Origin: Brassica napus
Lineage: Eukaryota; Streptophyta; Magnoliopsida; Brassicales; Brassicaceae
NCBI RefSeq assembly: GCF_020379485.1
Contig: NC_063446.1
Span: forward strand, 13,873,597-13,937,596
Direction: 5' to 3'
DNA length: 64,000 nt
Positions within the stretch are counted from its first letter, which is position 1; every line of letters starts with the position of its first letter. Made by a program: the position numbers and the translations under genes. The notes below the pieces were generated by a model. That model saw nothing but the letters and a program-made list of their open reading frames with translations, was not told where the DNA came from and made no database searches. Below, piece after piece: positions 47,801 to 60,026 of the stretch.

Positions 47801-50764
47801 AAGGAAGGCCATCTCGTCTACCTAGTCCATATGCATTTGAGACTTAAATAGCGCCATACACTGAGAGATTTTCAAGGAACCCTCATTTCTTTGTGTGTGT
47901 GTGTAAAATACGTTAAATTCATTCCTACCAATTATCTAAATTTATGAGTGGCAACATGTGTAAGAACGATTATTTATGGTAGAGTGTTACCTTTTTCCTA
48001 CTGATTACTCAAAAAATAAAACAGTCATGGCAACTTTTGTTTCTTTCTGATGATGTTGAAATTGTGATTCATCCGCGTGTGTTATCACTTTGCCCTCAAA
48101 CCTTTCTGCTCATAAAAACTTAGTAAAGATGTTGCGATCAAGCGAACAAAGGAGCTGTGTTATTGGTTGTTCATCTGTATAAGGAATATTGGTAAGCTTT
48201 CTTTGGCAAGGGAATGGGATGGTGTCTTGAGGAATATAGGTGTACATTGGACACCGAGTCGTTCTCCAAACTTCCATTATTTGTCTTTTCTTTAGGTACT
48301 GGACAGAAGACACTAATTCTATCCGACCCCAGAACAGCTCCTCGGAACCATTTAGGCAAAAGTCTTAACATTGCAATGGACGCTTTTAGCATTAAAAACC
48401 CTACATAACATCCCTAGATGCAAGCCTCTAAATGTCAATAGAAACAGTTTTACAAAAAAGAACTACAAATCACTTGAGAAAGACTAAAAGGGCCACAACA
48501 GCCACAACAGTTATGCTGATACTAGGCCATTCCTCTCGCAAAACATCCGAGACTGACAATTTGATTTGTCTAAAACTGGAAGTGTCGGGCTTGTCTAGAT
48601 TCCGAAATCCAAATGTCCTAATCTCCTGTCCAGAAGAAGCTGAACCTCGAATCGGAGTAAATTTTCGACAAAAGGAGCTACAATGCAGCCAAAAGTTACG
48701 CCACGGACTAAGCCTGTATCCGAACAGTATTTATGCAACTTCTTCTCATTATCGTAAAAGTAGATATTCCCTCGCTTGGAAACCGCCAGTGGCATGCACC
48801 AATGCCACCAGTCACTACATCTAGATACGTAACTGCTACGGGTGGAAGAGGATAGAGGAAAAGAGTAAGTTATGCTCCATGTTTCTTCTTGTGCATCCAT
48901 GCTCCATATGCCAAACTTAAAGTCAGGATTCCCAGTATGCGCTACGGCTATGACTAGACGGTCTTCAAGGTTAGCTATCTGCCCTGACTTGCAGAATCTA
49001 GGTGGTGTCTTTACGCTACGAAACTCTTCTGTGTGTAGATCCAAAGCAAGTATCTTCTGAGTCTGGTAATAACTATCTACTACTAACCAGTAGATGGATC
49101 CATTCACAAACGCCGACTTCAGTCTCTCTCCCACATAGAAAAGAGGCTTACGCTTCAGTTTCCTCCATACCCCAATGTTTATTTCAAGAATCTCGCAGTA
49201 ACTATAGTTACGCTGGAAGCACATCCTCACTACCTTATAGTTCCCATTAACTATGTCCCTACCGAATCCCATCCTCCAGTATCCAGGAAACACTTCAAAC
49301 TTCCTGCAATTTCAATACATATATATAATAATTACTTTGATATTAGTCAATTTTCAAATTTTAGACTTACTGGATACATCGCCGATGATGTCGGTCATCT
49401 TTGGATCTCTGCCGGAAGGGAATCTGAGGAACTCTCCGGTGGAAGGATTCATGATCCAGCCTGGCACGGGCATGCAAACCAGACCGTTACAGGACAGCGA
49501 CGGTCGTCTGGAAAAATCACTGTCGATATAGGGCCCTTCAACCTCCTTCGGCGTTAGCACGTTGGGGAAATCACAGTTTAGATAGATCATCTCGACCTCT
49601 TCGTCGTCGTCCACTAAGGAACCTTTTGGATAGTTTAAGAGCAAAGCGCCAGCGGACACGAATTGCATCTTCTTTTGATTTTTTTGGATAGTGAAACGCC
49701 TCCTCTCCGAGAAGCTCCTCGACTCAAGTAATGATCTCCACTGTTTTGAGACGCTTTTGAATTTGAGGATGGATTTCAGCGGCAGTCGAAGAAGAACTTC
49801 TTCCTCCAGATCCAAACCTAGCTCTTTCATCGATAGGCCGAGGGTTTTTTTTTTTTTTTTCTTTTTTCCTCTCTCTCTTTTCTTGATCTATGGTTTATTT
49901 TAGAGTTATGTATTTAAATTGAATTATACACATGTCGCCTACTCCCAGAAAAAAAAAAGAAGAAAAATCAGAATCTACCCAAATAAGCCCATCAGGCCAC
50001 GCCGCCTATAACATCTTTTTTTTTCCGTTGCAAAAAGTAAAGCTATTGTGTTGTAAAGATATTGGCCGATTATGTCAAAATCCTCTCTGTCGGAAGGTGT
50101 CCGAACAGTGATTAGCATAGGCACCGTTTTCGAACATAGACTAAATTCAGGAAAAATCTATGTTCTCGATAGGAACCAAACCGATATTTTTACCCTATTG
50201 AGTCTTGTTGTGGAGGACCCATAGATCTTGGATCCAACCCGACCTGAACCAGAAATCCGATGAGTATCTAGAATTCCCGAAACTTTTTGTATATATTATT
50301 AGGGATATATGAGTGTTTCAGTATATTTTCGGTATCACAAGTATTTTCTTTTAAGTTTCGGATTTGGGTATGGTTTGGGTTTCGGGTAAACTTTAAGAAT
50401 TTCAAAAATATAATTCCGATAATCTAATAAAATTTTGGACATTTTTCGGGTATGGTTTTGAGTTTCCGTTCAGATTTTGGGTAAATTTTCGGATATTTTA
50501 TGGGTATTTAAATATTTTCAAGTATTTTTGGTGTTTTTAGATATTTTTTGGACTGGACCTGAACCGAACCCGACCTAGATTTGAACCAAATCCGAACCAA
50601 AACATTCTAATTATCCTATTGGAGCCAACTATCTAAGATCCGAACCAATTGGAGACCCGACATGACCCGAACCGAACTCGAATTGACAAATTCTAATTAT
50701 CCTATTGGATCTGAATATCTAAAACCCGAACCCGACAAGATCCGGTCCGAATCCGACCGGAGGA
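47801..50764 (-). repeat. F-box duplication unit A
   Basis: Positions 48136-50764 align with 55112-58145 (unit B), including the gene, its upstream A/G-rich region and a degenerate ACCCGAA/TCGGGT repeat (50200-50760). Its left edge, 47801-47932, aligns with 63873-64000. Unit A lacks about 180 bp that unit B has at 57346-57524. Confidence 0.85.
48595..49830 (-). pseudogene. F-box protein with F-box-associated domain, copy A (frameshifted)
   Basis: Exon 1 (49830-49371) begins MKELGLDLEEEVLLRLPLKS, an F-box (residues 3-45) for Skp1 binding in SCF ubiquitin ligases, followed by SLSCNGLVCMPVPGW and NPSTGEFLRFPSG, typical of FBA-type proteins. Exon 2 starts at 49303. Relative to copy B the exon-2 start lacks 4 bases, so the spliced frame is lost at once. 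One base is also missing near 48658, which replaces the copy-B C-terminus with a different tail stopping at 48595. The DNA for the old tail still lies at 48480-48600. Donor and acceptor are preserved. Probably a pseudogene unless spliced differently. Confidence 0.8.
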
Positions 50765-51155
50765 CTATCTAGTTTGTAATTAGTTCTCCAGCTTTCCGAT
50801 TTTGTAAGAATTTTTTTTATTTTGTTAGACCCAAAGAGGTTGTGACTTTGAATCCTGGTATGAGTTTGTACAACCCATCATGATGACCGGTTATGCGTTT
50901 TACAGTCTTGTCCTATCCAAGTCCAAAAAGCCATTAAAAAAATTGATTCAGAGCTAACAGGGATTCACAACTGGCATTTAAAAAAGAAACACACACACAT
51001 GTATTTGACTTTGAGGCTGCGGACAGTGGCGTCAGGTCTCTGCAGATAAAATGCAATTGTCAGCTCTTGCATGTTTATTTTACCTTATTTTTAAGCAGAT
51101 AGTATGTTTAACTTTTGAGCCACCGCCATTGCTGAACTCACATCAAAGGGCCTTA
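50765..51155. other. Intergenic spacer between F-box unit A and the Harbinger nest
   Basis: Nothing recognisable besides short AT-rich DNA. Confidence 0.4.
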
Positions 51156-51728
51156 GAGCAAGTCCAACGAGGAGTTCTAAGAGCATCCGCATTAGCGGTT
51201 GTAAAGGGGTTCATGGACTCGGGTTTTTAGGCCCGAAACGAAGAAAAAAAGAGAAAATGGGTTAATTTCGTTGAACCAGCTCTGAACCCGTATGATAGGG
51301 GTTCAAGCCATGTGTCAATCACCCATTAGCCACGCCATTTCAGATAGACGAGGAAGAAACACGGGTTGAGCGTGTTTCACTTCATTTTCTCTCCTCTCCG
51401 AAAAAGTTAGGGTTTCTCACAGAGAGAGGCGATTTCTCTAACGATGCCGACTGCCGGAGATTTTCTCCATCTAATCGACGACGGACTGTCTCATCCACGA
51501 GCTCAGGTCAGTATCGAGTAGATTCACGGTTTAGGGGATTCGAAATCGAGTAGATTCACGGTCTCGGGGATTCGATTCGAAATCGATTTGGGGGTTTCGA
51601 AGTAGGGTTCTAAATCGATTTGGGGGTTTCGATTTTCGGTTGTAATTCGTCATGCGGGTTCGATTTAGGGTTCGTTGCATGTTATTTGTTTCGTCTTTAT
51701 GTTCTAACCATGTCGATTTCTGGTACAG

Positions 51729-52856
51729 ATGGATCCCGCAGAAGAGAGAACAGAGAGAAAAAGGCATAAGGAGTACATCAACATGCTAGGATATGTGGCC
51801 GATTCACAATACGGGATTCCGACAAGGTGTCTGTGTGGTGAGAGAATCATTGACGAGGTTCGGGGAAAGGAGGACTATGACACTCTTCCTGGGAAGCGCT
51901 TCTTCACCTGCAAAAACTACGAGGTAAGTCTGAATTGGCATACTTGTATAAATTAGAGTATGTTTAATTTTTCTCTCCTATCAACGCAAAAACTAGTTTA
52001 AAAACATAGGAAATCCACTTCTGAAAACACAAACCAACTTAAAAACACCAACCAAAACCAAAATGGATCATTTTTCCCTAAACTCTCTCGGGTTTGTTAA
52101 CCTATTAACTTCCCAGAGCTGTCAAACAATAGAGGTAGAGTCTTCTGAGGTTCCTAGGTTTAGTAGCCAGAGCTCTGAATCTCCCAAACCAGTGAAAAGG
52201 AGAAAGTGGACACAAAAAGAAGACATTGTGCTCATCAGTGCTTGGTTGAACACCAGCAAGGATCCCATAGTGAGTAATCAGCAGAAGGCAGTTGCGTTTT
52301 GGAAGAGAATAGAAGAGTATTTCAACTCAAGCCCTCAGCTCAGTGGCTTCCCTCCGAGAGAGGCAAGTCACTGTAAGCAGAAGTGGGGAAGAGTGAATGA
52401 GCAGGTGTGCAAGTTTGTCGGAAGCTATGAGGCCGCTTTGAAGGCGCAAGCTAGTGGAGAAAATGATAATGATGTCATGAAGACTGCCCATGACATCTTC
52501 TTCAATGACAACCAGGCCAAGTTCACCCTTGAACATGCGTGGAGGGAACTTAGGTTTGATCAAAAATGGAGATCAAATTGGCTTGCAAAGATGGTGCAAA
52601 GGACAAAAGGAAGGAACCTGCGGAGATGGTGCCTGACTTGGAAGAGGTTAGGCCTCCTGGTGTTAAGGCTTGCAAAGCAGCGAAATGCAATAAGCATGGG
52701 AAAGAAGTAGTTTATGATCAATTACAGAGCTTGCTAGTTGTGAAAGAGAACATATCCAAACAGAAGAAACTCCTTGATCGTCTCCTTGCCAAAAAAGATA
52801 CTTTATATGATATAGAAGTGTCACTGAAAAACAAACTAGTTTCTCAAATGCTTTGA
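51729..52856 (+). pseudogene. PIF/Harbinger ORF1: GRF zinc finger plus Myb/SANT-like protein
   Basis: Frame 51729-51956 has YGIPTRCLCG and KRFFTCKNYE, a GRF zinc finger with its Cys residues. Frame 52063-52710 begins MDHFSLNSLGFVNLL and contains KRRKWTQKEDIVLISAWLN, FWKRIEEYFNSSP and REASHCKQKWGRVNEQV, the trihelix/Myb-like DNA-binding domain of Harbinger ORF1 proteins that help import the transposase. After FDQKWRSN the frame appears to change: the next frame (52566-52856) gives VVKENISKQKKLLDRLLAKK, a coiled-coil-like C-terminus. Whether the GRF exon belongs to the same gene is uncertain. Confidence 0.7.
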
Positions 52857-53605
52857 TCTGGTCAGTGGCTTTATTTTTTTGAATTTACAACTTGTTTAAC
52901 TTGTGCGAGACAATGTTTAGTTGCTTGTTAACTTGTTTTCTTGCTTCTTTTGCTTGTTAACTTGTTTAGTTGATTCTTTACTTGTTTACTTGAGTACTTG
53001 TTTACTTGTTTACTGGTTTACTTATGTTTGTTTCTACACTTTTTTACTAACATGAAATGCTTTGATCTGTTTTGTTTTGCAGGTCACGGGTTGTACTTGT
53101 CTACTAGTTGGTTCTGCAGGTCACAGGTTCTACCTAACTACTGTCTTTATGTTTCTGTCTACTTGTGTACTTGGTCACGGGTTGCTATGTCCTCTTGTAT
53201 TGTTCTGAACTTATGTTTCTGTATCTTTGTTTCACGGGCAAAGTGTAGAATTTTGTTTGTTTCTACACTTTGTTTTTTTTTCATTCATGGTTATGTAATG
53301 GGATGCTCTATATAAACTATGTATTTCTTTTATTGCTCAAATGTGCAACAAACTCAACTTCTTCTCTTAAAAATTGTCTCTCTACTTCTTCAAATTGTCT
53401 CTCTACCTCTTCAAATTGTCTCTCTTGAGTCTACAAACTTGTTCTATCTCTACCTTTCTTTCCAAAACACAACCAAATTTCCAAACACTTTACCTTTTAC
53501 ACTTAACCAAATTTCCAAAACACGTAACCAAATTTCCAAATTGTGTCTCTATATATATAATTTTTTTTTCGTGAACAACATTCATTTCTCTTCTGAAAAA
53601 AAAAA

Positions 53606-53845
53606 ATGTCTTCCTCATCGTCTGATGCCGTAGATGAAATGTTAAACGAAGCTTTAGAAGAAATGTTCGACCAACAATTTGATCATACCTTCAACTCAAT
53701 AATTGATGGTCAAGCCAACTCAAAAATGTCTTCCTCATCGTCTGATGCCGTAGTTGAAATGTTAAACGAAGCTTTAGAAGAAATGCTCGACCAACAATTT
53801 GATCATACCTTCAACTCAATAATTGATGGTCAAGCCAACAAACCG
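53606..53845 (+). repeat. 120-bp tandem duplication in the Harbinger transposase N-terminus
   Basis: ATGTCTTCCTCATCGTCTGA begins at 53606 and again at 53726. The copies differ at only a few bases (GTAGATGAA/GTAGTTGAA, ATGTTCGAC/ATGCTCGAC) and keep frame. Confidence 0.88.
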
Positions 53846-54137
53846 AAGAGACGAGCTTATATCGAAAGAGAACGGGATAGGAAGGATTATGAGAACTTGT
53901 GTCATACTGCACAATATGGTAGTAGAGAACGAACGCGACGGATACACTCAGTATGATACATCTGACTTCGAAGCAGGAGAGTCAAGCAGAAGTTCGAAGG
54001 TGAAAAGGAGAGAAAGTGTGAATATCCCTAATATGCTTGGGATTCAGAATCAAATTCGTGATCCACAGATACATGGTCGTTTGAAAGCTGATTTAGTTGA
54101 AAATGTATGGAAAAAACATGGTAATCATGATGAATAA
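53606..54137 (+). pseudogene. Harbinger transposase (HARBI1-like) with catalytic core deleted
   Basis: The N-terminus MSSSSSDAVDEMLNEALEEM occurs twice in tandem (from 53606 and 53726, 120-bp period), then PKRRAYIERERDR, the usual N-terminal region. The sequence then jumps, in another frame, to RIMRTCVILHNMVVENERDG and DTSDFEAGESSRSSK, the C-terminal end. The DDE domain between them (roughly 250 residues in relatives) is absent. The join near 53880 also changes frame. The element is therefore non-autonomous. Confidence 0.85.
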
Positions 54138-54783
54138 TCTTTGTATGTTATTTATTCAAAAAAAAAAAACCTTTGTATGTTATATGTTCAAAAAAAATTA
54201 AAAAAAATCTTTCCATGTTTATTTGTTCTGAAAAGAAAAAAAAATCTTTGTATGTTTTAATTTGTTCTAAAAAAAATATTTTAATTGTATGTTTGTATGT
54301 TTTAACTCTGAATATGTTATTTTCTCAAAAAAACAAAAAAAAAATTTTGTATGTTTTAACTCTGAATATGTTATTTGCTCAAAAAAATATATAAAACTTT
54401 GTATGTTCATGAATTTTAATTGTATTGAATAAAAACTTAAAAAAAAATATTTTATTTTATTTCTATAAACCGTATCTTTAGGTTCACCAATGGAAAAGCA
54501 AAATATATACAGATTTATCATTATTTATGGTCCCACCAATGGATGCTCTAAGGAGAATATGTCTTATTAAAAAAAATCGGTAAAAAATTAAAAGCAGGTG
54601 AGAGAAGAAAGAGGAGTTGTCTGCAGAGAGGTGCAGAGAGGTGTTTAGATACTAAGTTCTACAACTGTCGTCTGTTTGTTGGATTTTGTATTTACAGAAA
54701 ATTTAAATTTAAATTTTTTATTAAAATATTAATTCTTTTATTTTTTTAGAACCTTTGGCAGGTTTTTAGCGATGGGGCTGCCC

Positions 54784-55111
54784 TTAGTGTTCCGGGGATT
54801 CTAAGAGATGACTTCCGTAAAACAAATTATTGTTCTATCACTGTACCAGAAGGATTATATTATGTTCTGATAACCAAGTTATGACTTTCAGTTCAATATC
54901 CTTTTTTAGATGTTCTCGGTTTTTGTTTTTATTTGGTATTTGTTGAATGAATTTTGTAAAAATAGCATACTGGAGTAAAGATGAAACAAATTGTATCAGG
55001 CCATTAAAATTGATTAAAATTGACGACTAGGAAAAAGAACTCAAGGAATTAGGTTCTAGTACCTCTTTGGAACTGTTTATCATGGATAATGGAGGGGGTA
55101 CATATGCTGCC
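54784..55111. other. Spacer before F-box unit B
   Basis: No gene recognised; unlike the left edge of unit A, this DNA lacks the 47801-47932 segment. Confidence 0.4.
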
Positions 55112-58100
55112 ATCAAGCGTACAAAGGAGCTCTTTTATTGGTTGTTCATCTCAACAACGAAGGCTGGTAAGCTTTCTTCGCAAGGGGATGGTGTCTCTCG
55201 AGGATTATAGCTGTACATTGGACACCGAGAGCTTTCTCCAAACTTACACTATTTGTATGCTTTAGGCATCGGTATAAGACACTACTACTATCCGACCCAG
55301 AACAGCTTCTCGGAACAACTGCTTCCTAAAACCAACTCTAGTTGTATACCATTTCACTTTGCGAAATTACTTTGCAATGGACGCATCTTTTAGGATTAAA
55401 TAAGTACTCAAAAAATGATCCGTTTGGGTTTTAAGTCGAATTACTTTGAAAGAAACACGCATTAAGTTGAGATGTAAGCAATCAAGGCTATTACCTACAA
55501 CTACACAATAATCAAATAAATAATAAAATTTAAATCATTGTTTTAAACATAGATGCAATCATGCAAGCCTCTAAATGTCAATAGAAATAGTTTTACAAAA
55601 AAAAGAGTACAAACATTACTTGAGAAGGACTACGAGGGCCACAACAGCCACAATAGTTGTGGTGATACCAAGCCATTCCTCTCGCAAAACATCCGAGACT
55701 GACAATTTGATTTGCCTAAAACAATTGGAAGTTTCGGGCTTGTCTAGATTCCGAAATCCAAATGTCCTAATTTCCTGTCCAGAAGAAACTGAACCTCGAA
55801 TTGGGAGTAAATTTTCGACAAAAGGAGCAACAATACGGATGCCACTATAAGTACCTATGCCACAGACTAAGCCGGTATCCGAACAATATTTATGCAACTT
55901 CTTCTCATTATCGTAAAAGTAGAGATTACCTCGCTTGGAAACCGCCAGTGGCATGCACCAATGCCACCAGGCACTACATCTAGATACGTAACTGCTACAG
56001 GTGGAAGAGGATAGAGGAAATGAGTAAGTGATGCTCCATGTTTCTTCTTGTGCATCCATGCTCCATATGCCAAACTTAAAGTCAGGATTCCCAGTATGCG
56101 CTACGGCTATGACTAGACGGTCTTCAAGGTTAGCTATCTGCCCTGACTTGCAGAATCTAGGTGGTGTCTTTACGCTACGAAACTCTTCTGTGTGTAGATC
56201 CAAAGCAAGTATCTTCTGAGTCTGGTAATAACTATCTACTTCTAACCAGTAGATGGATCCATTCACAAACGCCGACTTCAGTCTCTCTCCCACATAGAAA
56301 AGAGGCTTACGCTTCAGTTTCCTCCATACCCCAATGTTTATTTCAAGAATCTCGCAGTAACTATAGTTACGCTGGAAGCACATCCTCACTACCTTATAGT
56401 TCCCATTAACTATGTCCCTACCGAATCCCATCCTCCAGTATCCAGGAAACACTTCAAAACCCCTTCCTGCAATTTCAATTTTTCCCCCCAAATTACTTTG
56501 ATATAAGTCAATTATCAGAGTTTGTTTTAGTTATAAATAGACACTTACTGGATCCATCTACGAGGACGTCGGTCATCTTTGGATCTCTGCCGGAAGGGAA
56601 TCTAAGGAACTCTCCGGTGGAAGGATTCAAAACGTTGATCCAGCCTGGCACGGGCATGCAAACCAGACCGTCACAGGACAGCGACGGTCGTCTGGAGAAA
56701 TCACTGTACATATAGAGCCCTTCGCGCTCCTTCGACGATAGTGATTTGGGGAAATTACAGTCTAGATAGATCATCTCGACCTCTTCGTCGTCGTCCACTA
56801 CCAACTTTGGATAATTTAAGAGCAAAGCGGCCACGAATTGCATCTTCTTTTGATTTTTTTGGATAGTGATATGCCTCCTCCTCTCCGAGAAGCTCCTCGA
56901 CTCAAGTAATGATCTCCACTGCTTTGAGACGCTTTTGAATTTGAGGATGGATTTCAGCGGCAGTCGAAGAAGAACTTCTTCCTCCAGATCCAAACCTAGC
57001 TCTTTCATCGATAGGCCGAGGGTTTTTTTTCTTTTTTCCTAAATTTCTCTCTCTCTTTTTTCTTGATCTATGATTTCTTTTAGAGTTATGTATTTAAATT
57101 GAATTATACACATATCGCCTACTCCCAGAAAAAAAAAGAAGAAAAATCAGAATCTACCCAAATAAGCCCATCACGCCACGCCGCCTATAACATCTTTTCT
57201 TTTCCGTTGCAAAAAGTAAAGATCAGTAAAGCTATTGTGTTGTAAAAGATATTGGCCGATTATGTCAAAATCCTCTCGTCGAAAGGTGTCCGAACAGTGA
57301 TTAGCAGGGTGGCACCCGCGTTTTTGAACATAGACTAAATTCAGGCCTGTTCCAGTACTTTGCACTGTCGAAAGCAAAATAAATAATTAGCGCTCCTAAT
57401 AGCTCGAACTGTTCTCTTTTAACCAAATATTCTACAGCAGAATCACCGGACTATATACAACTTTTGACAATTTCGATGCCCCATAAATTAGGGCTGGACA
57501 TTTTACCCAAACACGAAGACCCGACCAGAAAATCTCGGTGTGGATAGGAACCAAACCGATCTTTTTACCCTATTGGATCTTGTTGTGGAGGACCCGCAGA
57601 TCTTGGATCCAACCCGACCTGAACCCGAAATCCAATGAGTACCTAGAATACCCGAAACTTCTTGTATATATTAGGGATATATGAGTGTTTCAGTATATTT
57701 TCGGTATTACATGTATTTTCTTTTAAGTTTCGGATTTGAGTATAGTTTTGGGTTTCGGGTAAACTTTAAGAATTTCAAAAATATAATTCCGATAATCTAA
57801 TAAAATTTTGGACATTTTTCGGGTATGGTTTTGAGTTTTCGGTCAGATTTTGGGTAAATTTTCGGATATTTTTCGGGTATTTAAATATTTTCAGGTATTT
57901 TTGGTGTTTTTGGATATTTTTTGGACTGGACCCGAACCGAACCCAACCTATATTTGAACCAAATCCGAACCAAAACATTCTAATTATCCTATTGGAGCCA
58001 ACTATCTAAGATCCGAACCGATCGGGGACCCGACACGACCCAAACCGAACTCGAATTGACAAATTCTAATTATCCTATTGGATCTGAATATCTAAGACCC

Positions 58101-58145
58101 GAAAGATCCGAACTCGACAAGATCCGATCCGAATCCGACCCGAGG
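55112..58145 (-). repeat. F-box duplication unit B
   Basis: Second copy of the unit at 48136-50764, including gene, promoter side and the ACCCGAA-rich tail (57540-58145). It keeps about 180 bp (57346-57524) missing from unit A. Confidence 0.88.
55616..57008 (-). CDS. F-box protein with F-box-associated domain and C-terminal hydrophobic tail, copy B (intact)
   Basis: Substrate-recognition subunit of an SCF ubiquitin ligase, by family. Exon 1 57008-56549 and exon 2 56466-55616 join in frame (GTAAGT donor, GCAG acceptor) to 436 aa. Residues 3-45 (LDLEEEVLLRLPLKSILKFK...WRSLL) are the F-box. SLSCDGLVCMPVPGW and NPSTGEFLRFPSGRDP start the FBA region, followed by FPGYWRMGFGRDIVNGNYKV and LHTEEFRSVKTPP repeats typical of FBA type 1/3. 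The last 16 residues (ITTTIVAVVALVVLLK) are strongly hydrophobic, as in a tail anchor. Target unknown. Upstream region is shared with copy A. I recall many such genes on Arabidopsis chromosome 2 but cannot name an orthologue. Confidence 0.88.
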
Positions 58146-59631
58146 ATTAGAATGCCCAAACCTATCTTAAATTGTTAATCTAATGTGGTTCCTAAAAACA
58201 CTTGCTTCAGGGCAGGCCCTGACTATATTTTACAAGTTTTTTTTAAATTTCTTAGCAATGTGTTTTTAGTACTAGCTATAATCGTTTTCTTGATGTGAAA
58301 AAATCAATAGGAGAAAGAGGCAAGGCAGAAGCTTATTGGTTTGTGTAGACAACTGCGCCTCTTTGGACAGGAAGCAGATATCAACGTACGTCTTAGACAA
58401 CTGAGATACGTATGAACATTAAAGGCTTGCTCTAATTAGACAACTAGATTGAAATTAAATAAAATCTTTTAATTTAATTTCTATATAAAATAGTGTATAG
58501 GTCTATGCCCATTTATCTAGAACTGTGAACGGAAACCATATCAAACTGAAAAACATAAAATCAAATTTTAAATAAATTTCATAAATATCTGAGTAAATCC
58601 TATATCTTTATTCTTTAGAGTAAAAAACTGAAACCGAGAACCAAATAGGTACATAAATTTTAAAATACAAATTAAATACCTACAAATAGGAATTTTATTT
58701 AATTTATAAGTAACCAAATATCCTGTTGACAAAAAAAAACAAATATCCTAAGTCTACTATTTATAAACCAAATTACTCGAAAAAATTGAATTACCAAAAT
58801 ATTTTTTATTCAAAATACTTTAAATTATCTAAATTATCCATATTTTTATTCAAACAAACCGAATGACCCGATATTTAAACTGAAAACCTTAAATTATCCA
58901 AAAATTTTATCTATAAATTTAAATTACCCGAAAAAACAGAATCGAACCATAACAGAATTGGACATGTATTTTTTGAGATATTAGCCGGTTCCCAACTTTA
59001 CTACTGAACCGAACCAAAACCTAAATAACCCAACTAAAAACAAACCAAACTTTGTAGATACATGAACGGTTCCTAAATTTCTAGAACCAAAACACTAAAA
59101 ACCAAAATACCCGAACCGAAAACGAATGTTGAGAATGATAGTGCATTTACATTTAAATGGTGCGAAGCAATCATTCTATTTTTACAAATGATTTAACTCT
59201 CTTTAATTGGGAGAGGGGGGGGGGGGGGGTAAGTACATATGTGGTTTACAAACAAGTTAATATATAAGCAGTACTGTTTACAATCCGATCCGGATCCGCG
59301 GTTAAACCGGTAAATCCTGGACGTATATAATCTGAAGTGGCTTATGTTTTTCACGTAGCATTCTATCAGAGGCTCTACCAACTAATATAATTCCACAAAA
59401 TTCAGATTTAATTAAAACCTATTAATTAAAAATTGGAGAGTTTCTTCTTATCGGAGAGTTTCTTCTTATCGCGATTATTGTTGTTGTACCACCTTCTTTT
59501 CGTATGCATCCTTTGTACTAGATTTTTTTTTAAGTTGTTCTCACGTTTGCTTTGTAGAGAAAGTGGAGATAGGACAGCCTTCAATGTGCCAATAAATACT
59601 TATCTGAACCATGGCTAGCATCAGGTGTACA
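58146..59631. other. Repetitive AT-rich intergenic DNA
   Basis: Positions 58500-59130 hold an AACCGAACC-type dispersed repeat related to that at 7680-8049 and 15187-15620. A G run of about 14 bases lies near 59216-59229. The tandem TTGGAGAGTTTCTTCTTATC occurs at 59433 and 59452. No gene. Confidence 0.5.
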
Positions 59632-59828
59632 TCAACACAGTTGCGAAGGCTGGCCAGAACATGCATTAGTTTCTCGTCCTAGAAGAGGGGATAATCCACC
59701 CTTCTTGGGAAGCACCATCTGCAGCCTCTCGCTAAAAGGGATAGTTTTCACTGCAAACCTGGAGGAGATTTGATTAGTGAGAGTCGAGTAGTTGCTTTGA
59801 GCAGCTTCTTGTGCATCAGTACTAAAAT
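59632..59828 (-). CDS. Unrecognised exon-like open frame
   Basis: A frame from about 59828 (after TTTATTTTAG, a possible acceptor) reads DAQEAAQSNYSTLTNQISSR, FAVKTIPFSERLQMVLPKKG and ends QPSQLC at TGA, 59632-59634. Composition looks coding, without low complexity, but I do not recognise the family and see no start codon or other exons. It lies 200-400 bp downstream of the BTB gene on the same strand and may be a gene fragment. Confidence 0.25.
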
Positions 59829-60026
59829 AAAATCTTGAATAGCTAATAAAATAGTTTATTTCTTTTAAAAAGCAGCATTAAATACTACTCCAAAAACTAC
59901 AAAAATTCGAAATCAAAGTAGAAGGATCATCAGGCTAGGTTTAAAATCTTGATATACTACTATTAGTTTAGCTGCATCCACTCTGCGAGAACAGCCGGCA
60001 AAACCTTGCAACTAGTCGTGATTCCT

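Larger units (their letters stand above)
51181..54548 (+). mobile_element. PIF/Harbinger DNA transposon, 3.37 kb, internally deleted
   Basis: TIRs: GAGCATCCGCATTAGCGG at the left, GGATGCTC at the right (complement GAGCATCCATTGG). TSD TAA at 51178-51180 and 54549-54551. It has the two-gene layout of the superfamily: a Myb/trihelix-like ORF1 (51729-52860) and a transposase whose catalytic centre is missing (53606-54137). Confidence 0.88.
51156..54783. mobile_element. Outer Tourist/Harbinger-like element, split by an inner element
   Basis: GAGCAAGTCCAACG (from 51156) and the complement of the right end, GGGCAGCCCCATCG (from 54783), are similar at 9 of 14 positions, and TTA flanks both (51153-51155 and 54784-54786). 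Its own sequence would be 51156-51177 plus 54552-54783, about 255 bp. The TIR match is imperfect, so this is a moderate call. Confidence 0.5.

Noticed and set aside
52998..53633. Frames at 52998-53315 and 53319-53633 as genes
   Set aside because: Composed of TTGTTTACTTG-type low-complexity DNA between the two Harbinger genes; the hydrophobic translation follows from T-richness.
54173..54521. Lys/Phe-rich frames after the Harbinger transposase
   Set aside because: Result of TTTGTATGTT and AAAAAA tandem low-complexity DNA on either strand.
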